Below are positions 13,945-22,097 of a DNA stretch of 38,494 nt, piece by piece. Source of the DNA: an uncultured Planctomycetaceae bacterium (GTDB lineage: Bacteria > Planctomycetota > Planctomycetia > Pirellulales > UBA1268). Under the pieces are notes generated by a model that was not told the origin of the DNA, did no database searches, and saw only the letters and a list, made by a program, of their open reading frames with translations. Location of the stretch: positions 1-38,494 of the forward strand of contig CAIXGY010000125.1 of NCBI GenBank assembly GCA_903919035.1. The letters run 5' to 3'. The position numbers were made by a program, and so were the translations under genes. Position 1 is the stretch's first letter; every line of letters begins with the position of its first letter.

Positions 13945-14262
13945 CTACATCTGGGCGACGGTTTCGGGTCCCGCAGCCGGGGCCCCCGCCGACTGCCCCT
14001 CACCGTCGACCGGCTTGCCGGCTCGGAAGAAACCGATCTTTTCGAGTGCCTTGTAGACCTCCTCCAGCGTCTTCTCGCCGAAGTTCGAGATCGCCAGAAG
14101 ATCGGAGCGGGTGCAGTTGAGCAGGTCGTGAACCGTGAAAATCCCGCGCTCCTCCAGGCAGTTCGTGGTGCGCACCGAAAGGCCGATCTCGGCCGTGCTC
14201 ATGTCGAGCTTCTCGGCCATTTCGTCCGATTGAGTCAGGTTTTTGTATGGAATGCGCGGCAT
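13945..14262 (-). CDS. Free-standing RNA polymerase alpha-subunit C-terminal-domain-like protein
   Basis: 105 aa; ATG 14262 with GGGAGG 8 nt upstream fixes the start. Residues about 22-78 match the alpha-CTD helix-hairpin-helix fold: AEIGLSVRTTNCLEERGI, TVHDLLNCTRSDLLAISNFGEKTLEEVYKALEKIG. In true RpoA this domain binds UP-element DNA and activators. Here no alpha N-terminal dimerisation domain is present, so it is not the polymerase subunit itself. The C-terminal 25 residues are Gly/Ala/Pro-rich and disordered. It is divergent from the helicase gene and upstream of the DUF3592/arrestin unit, with which it may be co-transcribed. A DNA-binding or transcription-modulating role is likely but unproven. 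Confidence 0.85.
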   Translation of the reverse strand: MPRIPYKNLTQSDEMAEKLDMSTAEIGLSVRTTNCLEERGIFTVHDLLNCTRSDLLAISNFGEKTLEEVYKALEKIGFFRAGKPVDGEGQSAGAPAAGPETVAQM

Positions 14263-14334
14263 GGGGTCCCTCCCGTGTGCGACAGGTGACGTGGCGACTG
14301 CCGACGCCGACGACGGCGTGGGGCGGGCGGGGAA

Positions 14335-14340
14335 TATAAT
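14335..14340 (+). promoter_or_regulatory. Candidate -10 element for the helicase gene
   Basis: A perfect TATAAT hexamer in the otherwise GC-rich 165-bp divergent gap, 88 bp before the helicase ATG. The -35 position at 17-bp spacing reads GACGGC, a poor match, so only the -10 is well supported. Confidence 0.4.
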
Positions 14341-14427
14341 CGAAATCACATCAATCCGGCCACCGGCCGGCGGTCGTCCGCGCCGGGTGCGGGTCCCGGC
14401 CGGCGGTTTTGTCCCCCGAATCCCGCC

Positions 14428-16800
14428 ATGCCCCCATCCCTCGCAGCTTTGAACGACGCCCAGCGACGCGCCGTCGCGCATGTCGAGGGACCGCTGCTCG
14501 TGCTGGCAGGACCCGGCAGCGGCAAGACCCGGGTGGTGACGCACCGGATCGCCAACCTGATCTCGACGGGCGTCCGCGCCGAGCAGATCGTCGCACTGAC
14601 GTTCACCAACAAGGCCGCCGACGAGATGCGGCGCCGCGTCGGCGAACTCGTGGGCCCGCAGCCCGTCGAGATGGGGACGTTTCACCGTTTCGCGGCCCGC
14701 CTCCTGCGCCGCCATGCCCGTCTGGTGGGGCTGACGAGCGACTTTTCCATCCTCGACACCGACGACGCGGGAGCGGTGCTCAAGCGGGCGACCAAGAAAC
14801 TGGGGCTTGCCCTGACGCACGTGCCCGTCGACCGACTCGCAGGCGTGATCAGCCGGGCCAAGAACGACCTCCTCACACCGGAGACGTTCGAGCCCCGCTG
14901 GGGCCGGCCCGTCGACGACGTCGCGAAGCGAGTGTGGCCGGTCTATCAGGACTATCTGCTGGCGGCCAACGCCGTCGACTTCGACGACCTGCTCGTGCAC
15001 GTGGCGCGGATGCTCGTCGACGAGCCGGAACTGCGGGCCGCGCTCGACGCCCGCCATCGCTTCATCCTCGTCGACGAGTATCAGGACACCAACGCGGTCC
15101 AGTACTGCATTCTCCGTGGCCTGTCGATCGACCACCCGCACCTCGCCGTCACCGGGGATCCCGACCAGGCGATCTACGGATGGCGGGGCGCGAGCATCCG
15201 CAACATCCTCGAGTTCGAGCGCGACTATCCGGCAGCGGCCGTGGTCAGGCTCGAGCACAACTACCGCAGCACGGCCAACATCCTCGGCGTCGCCGACCGC
15301 CTCGTCGCCCACAACGTGCGGCGGAAGCCGAAGCGCCTGGTGTCCGACGCGCCGCCCGGAGCGCCAGTGCGGATCGTGCTCGACGCGACCGGGCACGACG
15401 AGGCCGACCGCATCGCGGCCGAGGTTGCCGCCGCCATCGAGTCGGGCTCGCGCACGCCGCGAGACATTGCCGTCCTGTTTCGGACCAACGCGCTGTCGCG
15501 ATCATTGGAGGTGGCGCTCCGCGGCCGCGGCGTCCCCTACCAGCTCGTCCGCGGGCTGGAATTTTTCCGGCGACGCGAGGTTCGCGACGTGGTTGCGTGG
15601 CTGCGATTGGTGAGAAACCCACGCGATGACGAGGCCTTGCTGCGGGTCGTCAACGTGCCGGCCCGGGGAATCGGCCGGCAGTCGCTCGATCGGCTCTCGG
15701 CCTGGGCCGAGTCGCGACAGTCGAGCTTGATCGACGCGGCCGTGCGGGCCGGCGACGTGCCTGGAATGCCGAAGCGGGCCGCTGCGGCGCTCGTGGCTTT
15801 CGCCCGCATCCACGCGGATCTCTGCGGCCAAGCCGCCCAGGATCAGCGGGTGGCCCCGCTCGTGGAGGCTGTGCTCGAGAAAACCGGGTATCGGGCCATG
15901 CTGGCGGAGGAGCAGGACGACGACGACGAGGGCCAGGAGCGGCTGGCCAACGTCGAGGAACTGCTGACCGCCGCCCGTCAACACGACGAGGCAGCCCCGC
16001 CCGAGTCCGCACCGGGCGACACCGTCGATCCACTGCTCGGCTTCTTGGAGATGACGGCACTGGTGGCCGATACCGACGCCTGGGATTCCTCGGGCGACCG
16101 TGTCGCGTTGATGACCTACCACGCGGCGAAGGGCCTGGAGTTTCCCGTGGTCTACCTGCCCGCGATGGAGGATGGCATCCTGCCCCACGAGCGGAGCATC
16201 GATCACCCGGACCAACTCGAGGAGGAGCGGAGGCTGGTCTTCGTCGGCATCACCCGCGGCCGCGAGGAGGTGTGTGCGAGCTGCGCACGGATCCGCGACT
16301 ACCGCGGCACGCGGCGGATCTCGGCACCGAGTGTTTTTCTCGCCGAGATGACCGGGGCCGAGACGGTCGTTTCCGGCGCGGAGGCGCCGAGTTCCCTTCC
16401 GGTGACCTTCGACCCATTCGGGGATGCGGCCCGCCGGCAGGGGCACGAGGCGGACGACTTCGCGCATCATGTGGGCGAACCCATGCGGGTCGTCCGTCCT
16501 GATGGCCTGACGATGGAAATCGACGAGGGGCCCGTCGCCCGCGGCGAGGGGCCACGGCCGCGCCGTCCGGAGCCCGTCATCGAGCGGGCCCAGGATCTGG
16601 CCTTGCGGATGCAAGGGGCATCGATACCGGTGCGATCGTTCGCTGCCGGCCAGCGGGTGCGGCACCTCGCCTACGGCGAGGGCGTGATCGAGAGGATCAG
16701 CGGCAGTGGCCCGCGGGCCGTGGCCACCGTCACCTTCGCCGGCGCCGCCGGTTCACGGACATTCATCATCGGCCACGGGGCACTCGAGCCGATGCCGTGA
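14428..16800 (+). CDS. UvrD/PcrA-type SF1A DNA helicase
   Basis: ATP-dependent 3'-5' DNA helicase of 790 aa, close to the family norm (700-780). All SF1A motifs are visible: Q-motif region LNDAQRRAV, Walker A LAGPGSGKTR, Ia FTNKAADEM, II (Walker B) FILVDEYQDTN, III GDPDQAIYGWRGA, IV LEHNYRST, V MTYHAAKGLEFPVVYLP and VI RRLVFVGITRGRE. The C-terminal 50 residues (RVRHLAYGEGVIERISGSG...ALEPM) match the Tudor-like domain of PcrA/UvrD, which contacts RNA polymerase. This supports a role in repair and transcription-coupled clearance. Whether it is the main UvrD or a paralogue cannot be told from one locus. It is convergent with the EpsI-like gene; a 6-bp GGGCCG/CGGCCC stem lies in the 76-bp gap. 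Confidence 0.95.
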   Translation: MPPSLAALNDAQRRAVAHVEGPLLVLAGPGSGKTRVVTHRIANLISTGVRAEQIVALTFTNKAADEMRRRVGELVGPQPVEMGTFHRFAARLLRRHARLVGLTSDFSILDTDDAGAVLKRATKKLGLALTHVPVDRLAGVISRAKNDLLTPETFEPRWGRPVDDVAKRVWPVYQDYLLAANAVDFDDLLVHVARMLVDEPELRAALDARHRFILVDEYQDTNAVQYCILRGLSIDHPHLAVTGDPDQAIYGWRGASIRNILEFERDYPAAAVVRLEHNYRSTANILGVADRLVAHNVRRKPKRLVSDAPPGAPVRIVLDATGHDEADRIAAEVAAAIESGSRTPRDIAVLFRTNALSRSLEVALRGRGVPYQLVRGLEFFRRREVRDVVAWLRLVRNPRDDEALLRVVNVPARGIGRQSLDRLSAWAESRQSSLIDAAVRAGDVPGMPKRAAAALVAFARIHADLCGQAAQDQRVAPLVEAVLEKTGYRAMLAEEQDDDDEGQERLANVEELLTAARQHDEAAPPESAPGDTVDPLLGFLEMTALVADTDAWDSSGDRVALMTYHAAKGLEFPVVYLPAMEDGILPHERSIDHPDQLEEERRLVFVGITRGREEVCASCARIRDYRGTRRISAPSVFLAEMTGAETVVSGAEAPSSLPVTFDPFGDAARRQGHEADDFAHHVGEPMRVVRPDGLTMEIDEGPVARGEGPRPRRPEPVIERAQDLALRMQGASIPVRSFAAGQRVRHLAYGEGVIERISGSGPRAVATVTFAGAAGSRTFIIGHGALEPMP

Positions 16801-16876
16801 CGCGACCACGATGTATCCCGCCGGGAGATGCCGGGCCGCCGCCTCTTTCCGGGCCGAAATGATGGGTCACGGCCCG

Positions 16877-17662
16877 TCAGCCGGCGGCGCCGTCGCTGCT
16901 CGCCGGCTCGGCCGCAGGGGCTGCTTGATCGGCCGCCGGCTCGGCCGCAGCGGCCTCGGCGAGCATCGAGGCCTCGAAGGCCGGCAGGAGTTTCGCGATG
17001 AAATCGCTGCACTCCGCCGAGGCACGGTTACTGGTCATCTTCGTCTGATCGATGATTGCATACAGCTTGAAGACCGCCGGAAAATCATTGAGCGCGATGC
17101 GGGCGATCTGCGGGGCCTGCCAGCTGAGCGGCTGCGGTCCGGTGGGGATCGGAGCCGTTTTGCCATCCTCGGACTTCTTCCGCTCGGGCACGCCATAGGT
17201 CCAAAACACCCGCAAGGTCTGCCCCTGCTTGGCGAAAGTGCCCGTGAACGCCTCGGCGATGCGGCCGTCGGCCAATTCGATCGACTGACGGTGCTCGGGT
17301 TCCGCGATCTCAAAGCCCGCGCCGGGATAGCAGCGATCGGGCGTGTGGCCCGAGGCGTCGTGGGGAGTCGCGCAGACCACGAACGCCGAAATAGGAGTCT
17401 TGGTCTTCTGGTTGCGGTACACCCGCGACACGCTGCCCACGGCCCCTGCCCGGTCGAGTTCCGCCTGGCTGGTCTCGATCTCCCGATCAAGCGACCACTC
17501 GCCGAAACTCGATGGGAACGTCCTTTCCAGCCGCTTCGCCGACTCCTCGAGCAAGTGATCCTGCCGCTCCGCCCAGCGCTCGGTCCAACGGCCTTGAACG
17601 ACCGTCACGCCCACCAGCAACGCGGCCGCCGCCGCCAGGACCAAGCCGGTCTTCGAAGCCAT
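16877..17662 (-). CDS. EpsI-like exosortase-associated protein (DUF3485)
   Basis: 261 aa. A single N-terminal hydrophobic segment (GLVLAAAAALLVGVTVV) is followed by an extracytoplasmic domain. The hallmark of the EpsI/DUF3485 family, the Cys-containing TPDRCYPGAGFE, is at about 108-118 (Cys111), after RVYRNQ...ISAFVVCATPHD. EpsI proteins accompany exosortases in exopolysaccharide/PEP-CTERM systems; in some genomes the domain is fused to the exosortase, here it is separate. The Ala/Glu-rich last 30 residues are low complexity. It is the last gene of a minus-strand run, 31 bp after the Wzz/kinase gene, and probably in one operon with it. Confidence 0.85.
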   Translation of the reverse strand: MASKTGLVLAAAAALLVGVTVVQGRWTERWAERQDHLLEESAKRLERTFPSSFGEWSLDREIETSQAELDRAGAVGSVSRVYRNQKTKTPISAFVVCATPHDASGHTPDRCYPGAGFEIAEPEHRQSIELADGRIAEAFTGTFAKQGQTLRVFWTYGVPERKKSEDGKTAPIPTGPQPLSWQAPQIARIALNDFPAVFKLYAIIDQTKMTSNRASAECSDFIAKLLPAFEASMLAEAAAAEPAADQAAPAAEPASSDGAAG

Positions 17663-17693
17663 GGCTCACACCTCGAGTCGGTTGACAGCCGTG

Positions 17694-19922
17694 TCAGGCC
17701 GGAACCGCCGTCGCGTAGCGACGGCGCGGACCCTCGTCGGTCACTCCGTTGATCACCGTGCCCAGCACCCGAACCCCCACCGACCGCAGCCGATCCACGG
17801 CCTTCGTGACAAGCGGCACGCGGCTGACGTCCCGCATCGTCACCATGATGGCCGCGTCGCTCAGTTGGCCCAGCAGGAGCGGATCGGCGAAGGCGAGCAC
17901 GGGCCCGGCGTCGATCACGACGTGGTCGAACGACGAACGGAAACCCTTGATGATCCGGGCGGTTTCGGGCCGCGAAAGGGCGGTGATGGAGGCGTAGTCA
18001 CAGGCTCCGCCCGTCACCGCGAACAATCCGTCGATGCTCGTCGGCTGGACCGCCTCGTCGTTCCCGATTTCGCCCCGCAGCAACTCGGGCAGCCCGGCCC
18101 GCAGGTCGAGTTCCAGGGCGAGATGGACGTTGGGATGCCGGAGGTCGCCGTCGATGAGCAGCGTGCGGTGTCCAGCGCGGGCCAGACTTGCCGACAACTG
18201 CGCGGCGAACGTGGTCTTGCCCTCGTGCTCCACGGAACTCGTCACGAGAATCACCTTGGGGGCCTCGCGTCCGGTCTGGGCGATGATCGTCCGCACGCCG
18301 TCGACGCATTCGGCCACGGCGTCCGCGTTGGGCCGCTTCGCCGACCGCGAGAGCGCCGGAACCGTGCCGATCACCCGCAGTCCCACGCGCTGGGTGACGT
18401 CTTCCACGGTGGCAAGCCGTGCCCGCTGGTACTCGAGCAGCACGACACCGGCGAAGCCCAGGCCGAATCCAGCGAGAGCCGAAAGCGCCGTCAGGAGGGT
18501 GCGGGTCACATCGTCACCGGCACCAGGCATGCCGGCCTCTTCGATCAACTCGACGCGGTTCGGCATGGCGATGTCGACTTCGGAGGCGTTGAGCTGAATG
18601 CCCATCTGATTGGTCACGGCCTGCAACTGGGCGATCTCGTTGCGGCGGGCCTCGAGGTCGGCGTTCGCGTTGCCGAGAGCGGTCACTTCCTTGGCGACCT
18701 GGTCGAACTCCTTCGACGTGTCTTCCAGTTGCTTGCCGAGGATTTCCCGACGCATCCGCAGCACCGCCGGGCTCGCCCCCACGCTCCCGGGCCGTCGCCC
18801 GGCATCGCCGGCCACCTCGGCCATCATCTGCGGCCGCAATTCGGTGGCCTTCGCGTCGATCCGCCGGAGCAGATCCTCCCGTTGGGCCGACAGCCGCCGC
18901 ACGGCTGGGTCATTGGCGCCGCGGGCGCTGCGATCAGCCTGATACGCGATCGCGTCGTCGAGTTCGGCGAGCCGCTTCGAGAGTTCGGCCATCTGCGGAT
19001 GACGCAACACGGTGCCGTCGACCACGTCGGCGGCGATCCCGGCATTGCCCGCGGCGTCTTGGCGGGCCGTGGCGTCGATCAGCGCGAGTTCCGTGTCGAT
19101 CTGAACGATGTCCCTTTGCAGTTGCGTGAGCTGGGCGCGAAGCGTGCCCAGGTGGTCGAGGAGCAGGCTTCGCTGGGTGGCCACCTCCGCGCTATCCCGC
19201 GTGCCGAGCGATCGAGCCAGGTTGTTGAACGTCTCCAGCCGGGTGCGAACCTCGGCCATGTTCTCCTTGTACTTCTTCTCCAGCATGTCGCGGCGGGCGA
19301 GTCGCTCCGTCCGCTCTTTGTTCACGACGTCGGTCAGGTAGGCCTGGGTGACCGCGTTGACGATCTGCTGGATCTCCCGCGGGTTCTCGCCACGCATCCT
19401 GATCTGCACGACTTCCGACTCCGTCGGCGCGGCGACCTGCACGTAGCGGGTGAGCCAGCCGACCTGATCCCGCTCGCCCCGGAGCGAATCGAGATTCGAG
19501 ATGCCGGGTCGCCGGAGGGCGGAGTTGAGCACGAACGGACTCTTGATGAGCTGCAGCTGCGTCTTGCGGTACTGCTCGTATTCGTTCGGGCCGCCCTGGC
19601 CGGAGAAGGTGCCCGGGTTGGAACGCACGCGCAACCAGGCCACCGCCTCGTACCCACGGGGCAGGAAGAACCAGGCGAGCAACGCCGCGATCGTGGCGCA
19701 CACCAAACCGATCGCCGTCGCGGGCAGCCACCGCCGACGCACGGCATGCATGACGCGGACGAAATCCAGGCCGCCGGCCTGGCCATCACCGATCGGGCCA
19801 AAGGTGGACGGCGCGTACGTCTGCGGAAACGCCAGGCCGTTTTCCGGCAATGTGGCGAGCATCCCGCCGCCAGTCGGAGGGAGGCGCTCGCTCGTGTCGG
19901 TGGACGTCGTCGTGTCGCTCAT
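17694..19922 (-). CDS. Polysaccharide chain-length determinant fused to BY-type tyrosine kinase domain
   Basis: 742 aa from ATG 19922 (MSDTTTS...). The N-terminal Wzz part has TM1 near residues 70-90 (ATAIGLVCATIAALLAWFF), a long coiled-coil periplasmic region (KERTERLARRDMLEKKYKE..., multiple Gln/Leu heptads) and TM2 (LTALSALAGFGLGFAGVVLL). The cytoplasmic BY-kinase domain follows. It has Walker A VTSSVEHEGKTT at about 559-570, Walker A' LLIDGDLRHP and Walker B FDHVVIDAGPVLAFAD at about 663. Such proteins control polymer length and export of exopolysaccharide. The C-terminus ends after GTVINGV with a single Tyr, not the tyrosine cluster that is autophosphorylated in classical BY-kinases, so kinase cycling may differ. 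It lies between the exosortase and EpsI genes. Confidence 0.92.
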   Translation of the reverse strand: MSDTTTSTDTSERLPPTGGGMLATLPENGLAFPQTYAPSTFGPIGDGQAGGLDFVRVMHAVRRRWLPATAIGLVCATIAALLAWFFLPRGYEAVAWLRVRSNPGTFSGQGGPNEYEQYRKTQLQLIKSPFVLNSALRRPGISNLDSLRGERDQVGWLTRYVQVAAPTESEVVQIRMRGENPREIQQIVNAVTQAYLTDVVNKERTERLARRDMLEKKYKENMAEVRTRLETFNNLARSLGTRDSAEVATQRSLLLDHLGTLRAQLTQLQRDIVQIDTELALIDATARQDAAGNAGIAADVVDGTVLRHPQMAELSKRLAELDDAIAYQADRSARGANDPAVRRLSAQREDLLRRIDAKATELRPQMMAEVAGDAGRRPGSVGASPAVLRMRREILGKQLEDTSKEFDQVAKEVTALGNANADLEARRNEIAQLQAVTNQMGIQLNASEVDIAMPNRVELIEEAGMPGAGDDVTRTLLTALSALAGFGLGFAGVVLLEYQRARLATVEDVTQRVGLRVIGTVPALSRSAKRPNADAVAECVDGVRTIIAQTGREAPKVILVTSSVEHEGKTTFAAQLSASLARAGHRTLLIDGDLRHPNVHLALELDLRAGLPELLRGEIGNDEAVQPTSIDGLFAVTGGACDYASITALSRPETARIIKGFRSSFDHVVIDAGPVLAFADPLLLGQLSDAAIMVTMRDVSRVPLVTKAVDRLRSVGVRVLGTVINGVTDEGPRRRYATAVPA

Positions 19923-20024
19923 GCGTGTCCGCGGAAGGTCGTCACCGTGCGATCCCGGCATCCGTCACTCGCCGGTGACGACCTGGTCGATCCGCCAGCC
20001 CCTCCAGTGTACCGCGCGGTTTGG

Positions 20025-21128
20025 TCAATTTCCGCCGCCCCCGCCAACCCCTGGCGGCAGCCGGGTTTCCTGCGATTTGAGTCCGGCAGACAGCACGGCG
20101 GGCCGCAGGGTCGGGGACCGGCCTGGCACCACGACGGACGGGGCCATTTCCTCCTCGATCACCATCGCCGCCAGCAGTCGCTGGATGCCGAACAGAAATA
20201 GCAGCGCCAGCGGCATCATGAAGTAGCCTGCCCAGTCGTGGAAAATCTTCTCCGCGATCGCAGGGTCGATCGTGTACATCAAGCCTGTCACCGTGATGCG
20301 GATCGAGTTCACGATCAAGGCGATCGGGATGGCGCTGCCGAGAATCACGAGGTTCTCCCACCAACTCCCGCCGCCCACGAGCACGATCATCAAGGCGAGC
20401 CAGACGAAGATCGTGAGCATCCGAAGACCGCTGCACGCGTCGACGACGCCGAGCACCTGGGTTTCACCGAGGATGATCTTGTTGCCTTCGCGGAAGGCGT
20501 CGAGCCCGAGCGTCTGCAGCGCGAACGTGCTGACGATCGTCGCGAGGGTCTGCATCGGCCCGAGGAGATAACGGGTCGCCTCGTCCGGGAGCGGATACAT
20601 GAAGATGAGCGCGGCGATCGGCGCCCACGCCCAACGGATCGCGCGCCAGCCGCCGGCGAGCAGGAACACGCCGGCCAAGGCCGGCACGAACGTATACATG
20701 TCGATCGTGATGATGCGATAGTTCGCGCAGAACAGCCGCATCGCGAAACTGCCGGCGATCAGGGCGAGGCCGACGTACCGCGCGGAATCCGCCACCCGCC
20801 CGATCGGTCGACGCCACCAGAACATCAGTGCCAACGAGCACAACGGCACGAGCCAGCCGTGCGAGTACTGCGGATTGTCCCAACTCGCACGCGCGTTCAT
20901 GAGACCGGGCCAGTAGCTGTAGATCAGCCCGAAGGTCAGCGCGCCGATCACGATCCACGCCAGACGATCCTCGGGCCGTTGCAGGTCCGCGGAGAACTCG
21001 CGGAGCCGCCGGCGGATGCCGTCATAGAGAGGTTCGTCCGCATACGACGGCTCGAGCGGCAGCGCCGCCGCGCCCGGCGAGACGGGGCCGATGGATCGCG
21101 GGGGCAGGATCGAGCCGGGGGTCTTCAT
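20025..21128 (-). CDS. Exosortase (EpsH/Xrt family transpeptidase)
   Basis: 367 aa from ATG 21128 (ATG 21140 is an alternative; neither has a clear ribosome site). A multi-pass membrane protein with about 8 hydrophobic segments. The exosortase catalytic triad is visible: Cys232 in VVDACSGLRML, Arg277 in VNSIRITVTG and His297 in EKIFHDWAGYF. The preceding YSHGWLVPL is typical of the family. Exosortases cut PEP-CTERM tails and transfer surface proteins, usually alongside exopolysaccharide production. The C-terminal 40 residues beyond the last TM are hydrophilic and end in a Gly run. Neighbours Wzz/kinase and EpsI confirm the assignment. The only PEP-CTERM-like trace in the window is a relic at about 34.6 kb, so the substrates are encoded elsewhere. 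Confidence 0.95.
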   Translation of the reverse strand: MKTPGSILPPRSIGPVSPGAAALPLEPSYADEPLYDGIRRRLREFSADLQRPEDRLAWIVIGALTFGLIYSYWPGLMNARASWDNPQYSHGWLVPLCSLALMFWWRRPIGRVADSARYVGLALIAGSFAMRLFCANYRIITIDMYTFVPALAGVFLLAGGWRAIRWAWAPIAALIFMYPLPDEATRYLLGPMQTLATIVSTFALQTLGLDAFREGNKIILGETQVLGVVDACSGLRMLTIFVWLALMIVLVGGGSWWENLVILGSAIPIALIVNSIRITVTGLMYTIDPAIAEKIFHDWAGYFMMPLALLFLFGIQRLLAAMVIEEEMAPSVVVPGRSPTLRPAVLSAGLKSQETRLPPGVGGGGGN

Positions 21129-21202
21129 GGCGAGACGCATCCGCACGAGGGAGATGGAGAAAAAAAAGTCTATACCCAATCGTCGATGAATTCTCGGGTT
21201 CG

Positions 21203-22030
21203 TCAACCGCCGCCCTGGCCTGGGCAGGCCAGCCCCCAGAGCCTGGCCATCGGCACCCAGGCCGCCACCGCGGACACCGTCGCCAGGCACGCGGCCGCCG
21301 GGCCGCCACCGGCCCGACGCACCCCTCCGGCGACGATCGCAGCCAGCAGCGCGGCCTGCCATCCCGAGGCCGCCCCGATCAGCATGCATGCGGAACGGCT
21401 GGCAGTCGGGCAGAGAAACCCGCTGCCGGCCACCCAGCCGCTCGAAATCCCCGCCAGGCACGCCAGGATGCGCGGGATCGCCGCCGTCGATCCGCTCCCG
21501 GCTGCCCCGCCGCAGCCGACAGGCAGCGGCGCGAGCTGGACAAACGCCATCCCGGCTACCGCCGCCGCGACCAGCGCGATCGCGACGGTGGTCGTCTTCA
21601 CCGCGTGGCCGCGGGCCGCGAGCAGCGACCAGGCGACGATGGTCAGGGCGAGAGCGGCGCGGCCGGCCCAGCCACCGATGGCCGAACCGTCACCGGTCGA
21701 AGTGGCCGCCCATTCGATGGCCGCCAGGAGCGTTGCCAGGCCACCGCAGCCCGCCTCGACGAGTGGATAGCGCGGCGGGATGGTCCACCCGCAGTCGCGA
21801 CAGCGGCCCCGCACCAGGAGCCAGCCGAGGACGGGAATGTTGTCCCGCGCGCGGATCGCCGTTCCGCAGGCCGGGCAATGCGACCGGCCGTACACGACCG
21901 TCTCGCCGCGCGGAATGCGGTGGGCCACCACATTGAGGAAACTGCCGACCATGCAGCCGGCGACGAACGATCCGGCGGCCGCCAGGCCTGCGGAGACTGC
22001 GGGCGACGGCGAAAATCCAACGATCGACAT
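21203..22030 (-). CDS. Prepilin peptidase (A24)-like membrane protein lacking the catalytic aspartates
   Basis: 275 aa from ATG 22030. The N-terminal cytoplasmic domain of type IV prepilin peptidases is well conserved: GSFLNVVAHRIPRGETVV, a four-Cys zinc site (CPAC...CRDC), DNIPVLGWLLVRGRC and PPRYPLVE. The C-terminal membrane half has the usual hydrophobic profile, and LIGAASGWQAALLA resembles the segment that normally follows the GxGD motif. However, where GxGD is expected the sequence reads SGFLCPTASRSACM, and no Asp equivalent to the first catalytic aspartate is found in the TM region. It may therefore be a non-proteolytic relative or a degenerate copy. It is divergent from the YbhN-like gene and 74 bp upstream of the exosortase gene on the same strand. 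Confidence 0.8.
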   Translation of the reverse strand: MSIVGFSPSPAVSAGLAAAGSFVAGCMVGSFLNVVAHRIPRGETVVYGRSHCPACGTAIRARDNIPVLGWLLVRGRCRDCGWTIPPRYPLVEAGCGGLATLLAAIEWAATSTGDGSAIGGWAGRAALALTIVAWSLLAARGHAVKTTTVAIALVAAAVAGMAFVQLAPLPVGCGGAAGSGSTAAIPRILACLAGISSGWVAGSGFLCPTASRSACMLIGAASGWQAALLAAIVAGGVRRAGGGPAAACLATVSAVAAWVPMARLWGLACPGQGGG

Positions 22031-22097
22031 GCACGTATGGGAGCGAGGGTGGGATTCCTGTAGGGTAACCGGCGACGAGCCTTGGCCATCTCGCCGC

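Noticed and set aside
13945-15396. 483-aa minus ORF extending the alpha-CTD-like gene upstream
   Set aside because: Residues before MPRIPYKN are antisense of the helicase gene; ATG 14262 has a good ribosome site and gives a natural protein.
15502-16665. 387-aa minus ORF in the helicase gene
   Set aside because: Shadow of the UvrD-type coding frame, no motif.
17661-20201. 846-aa plus-strand ORF antisense to the Wzz/kinase gene
   Set aside because: Very long but entirely opposite a well-identified gene, with no motif; GC-rich third positions on the real strand keep the antisense frame open.
20238-21770. 510-aa plus ORF over exosortase and prepilin-peptidase-like genes
   Set aside because: Spans two genes on the other strand and their gap; low-complexity Arg/Glu/His composition.
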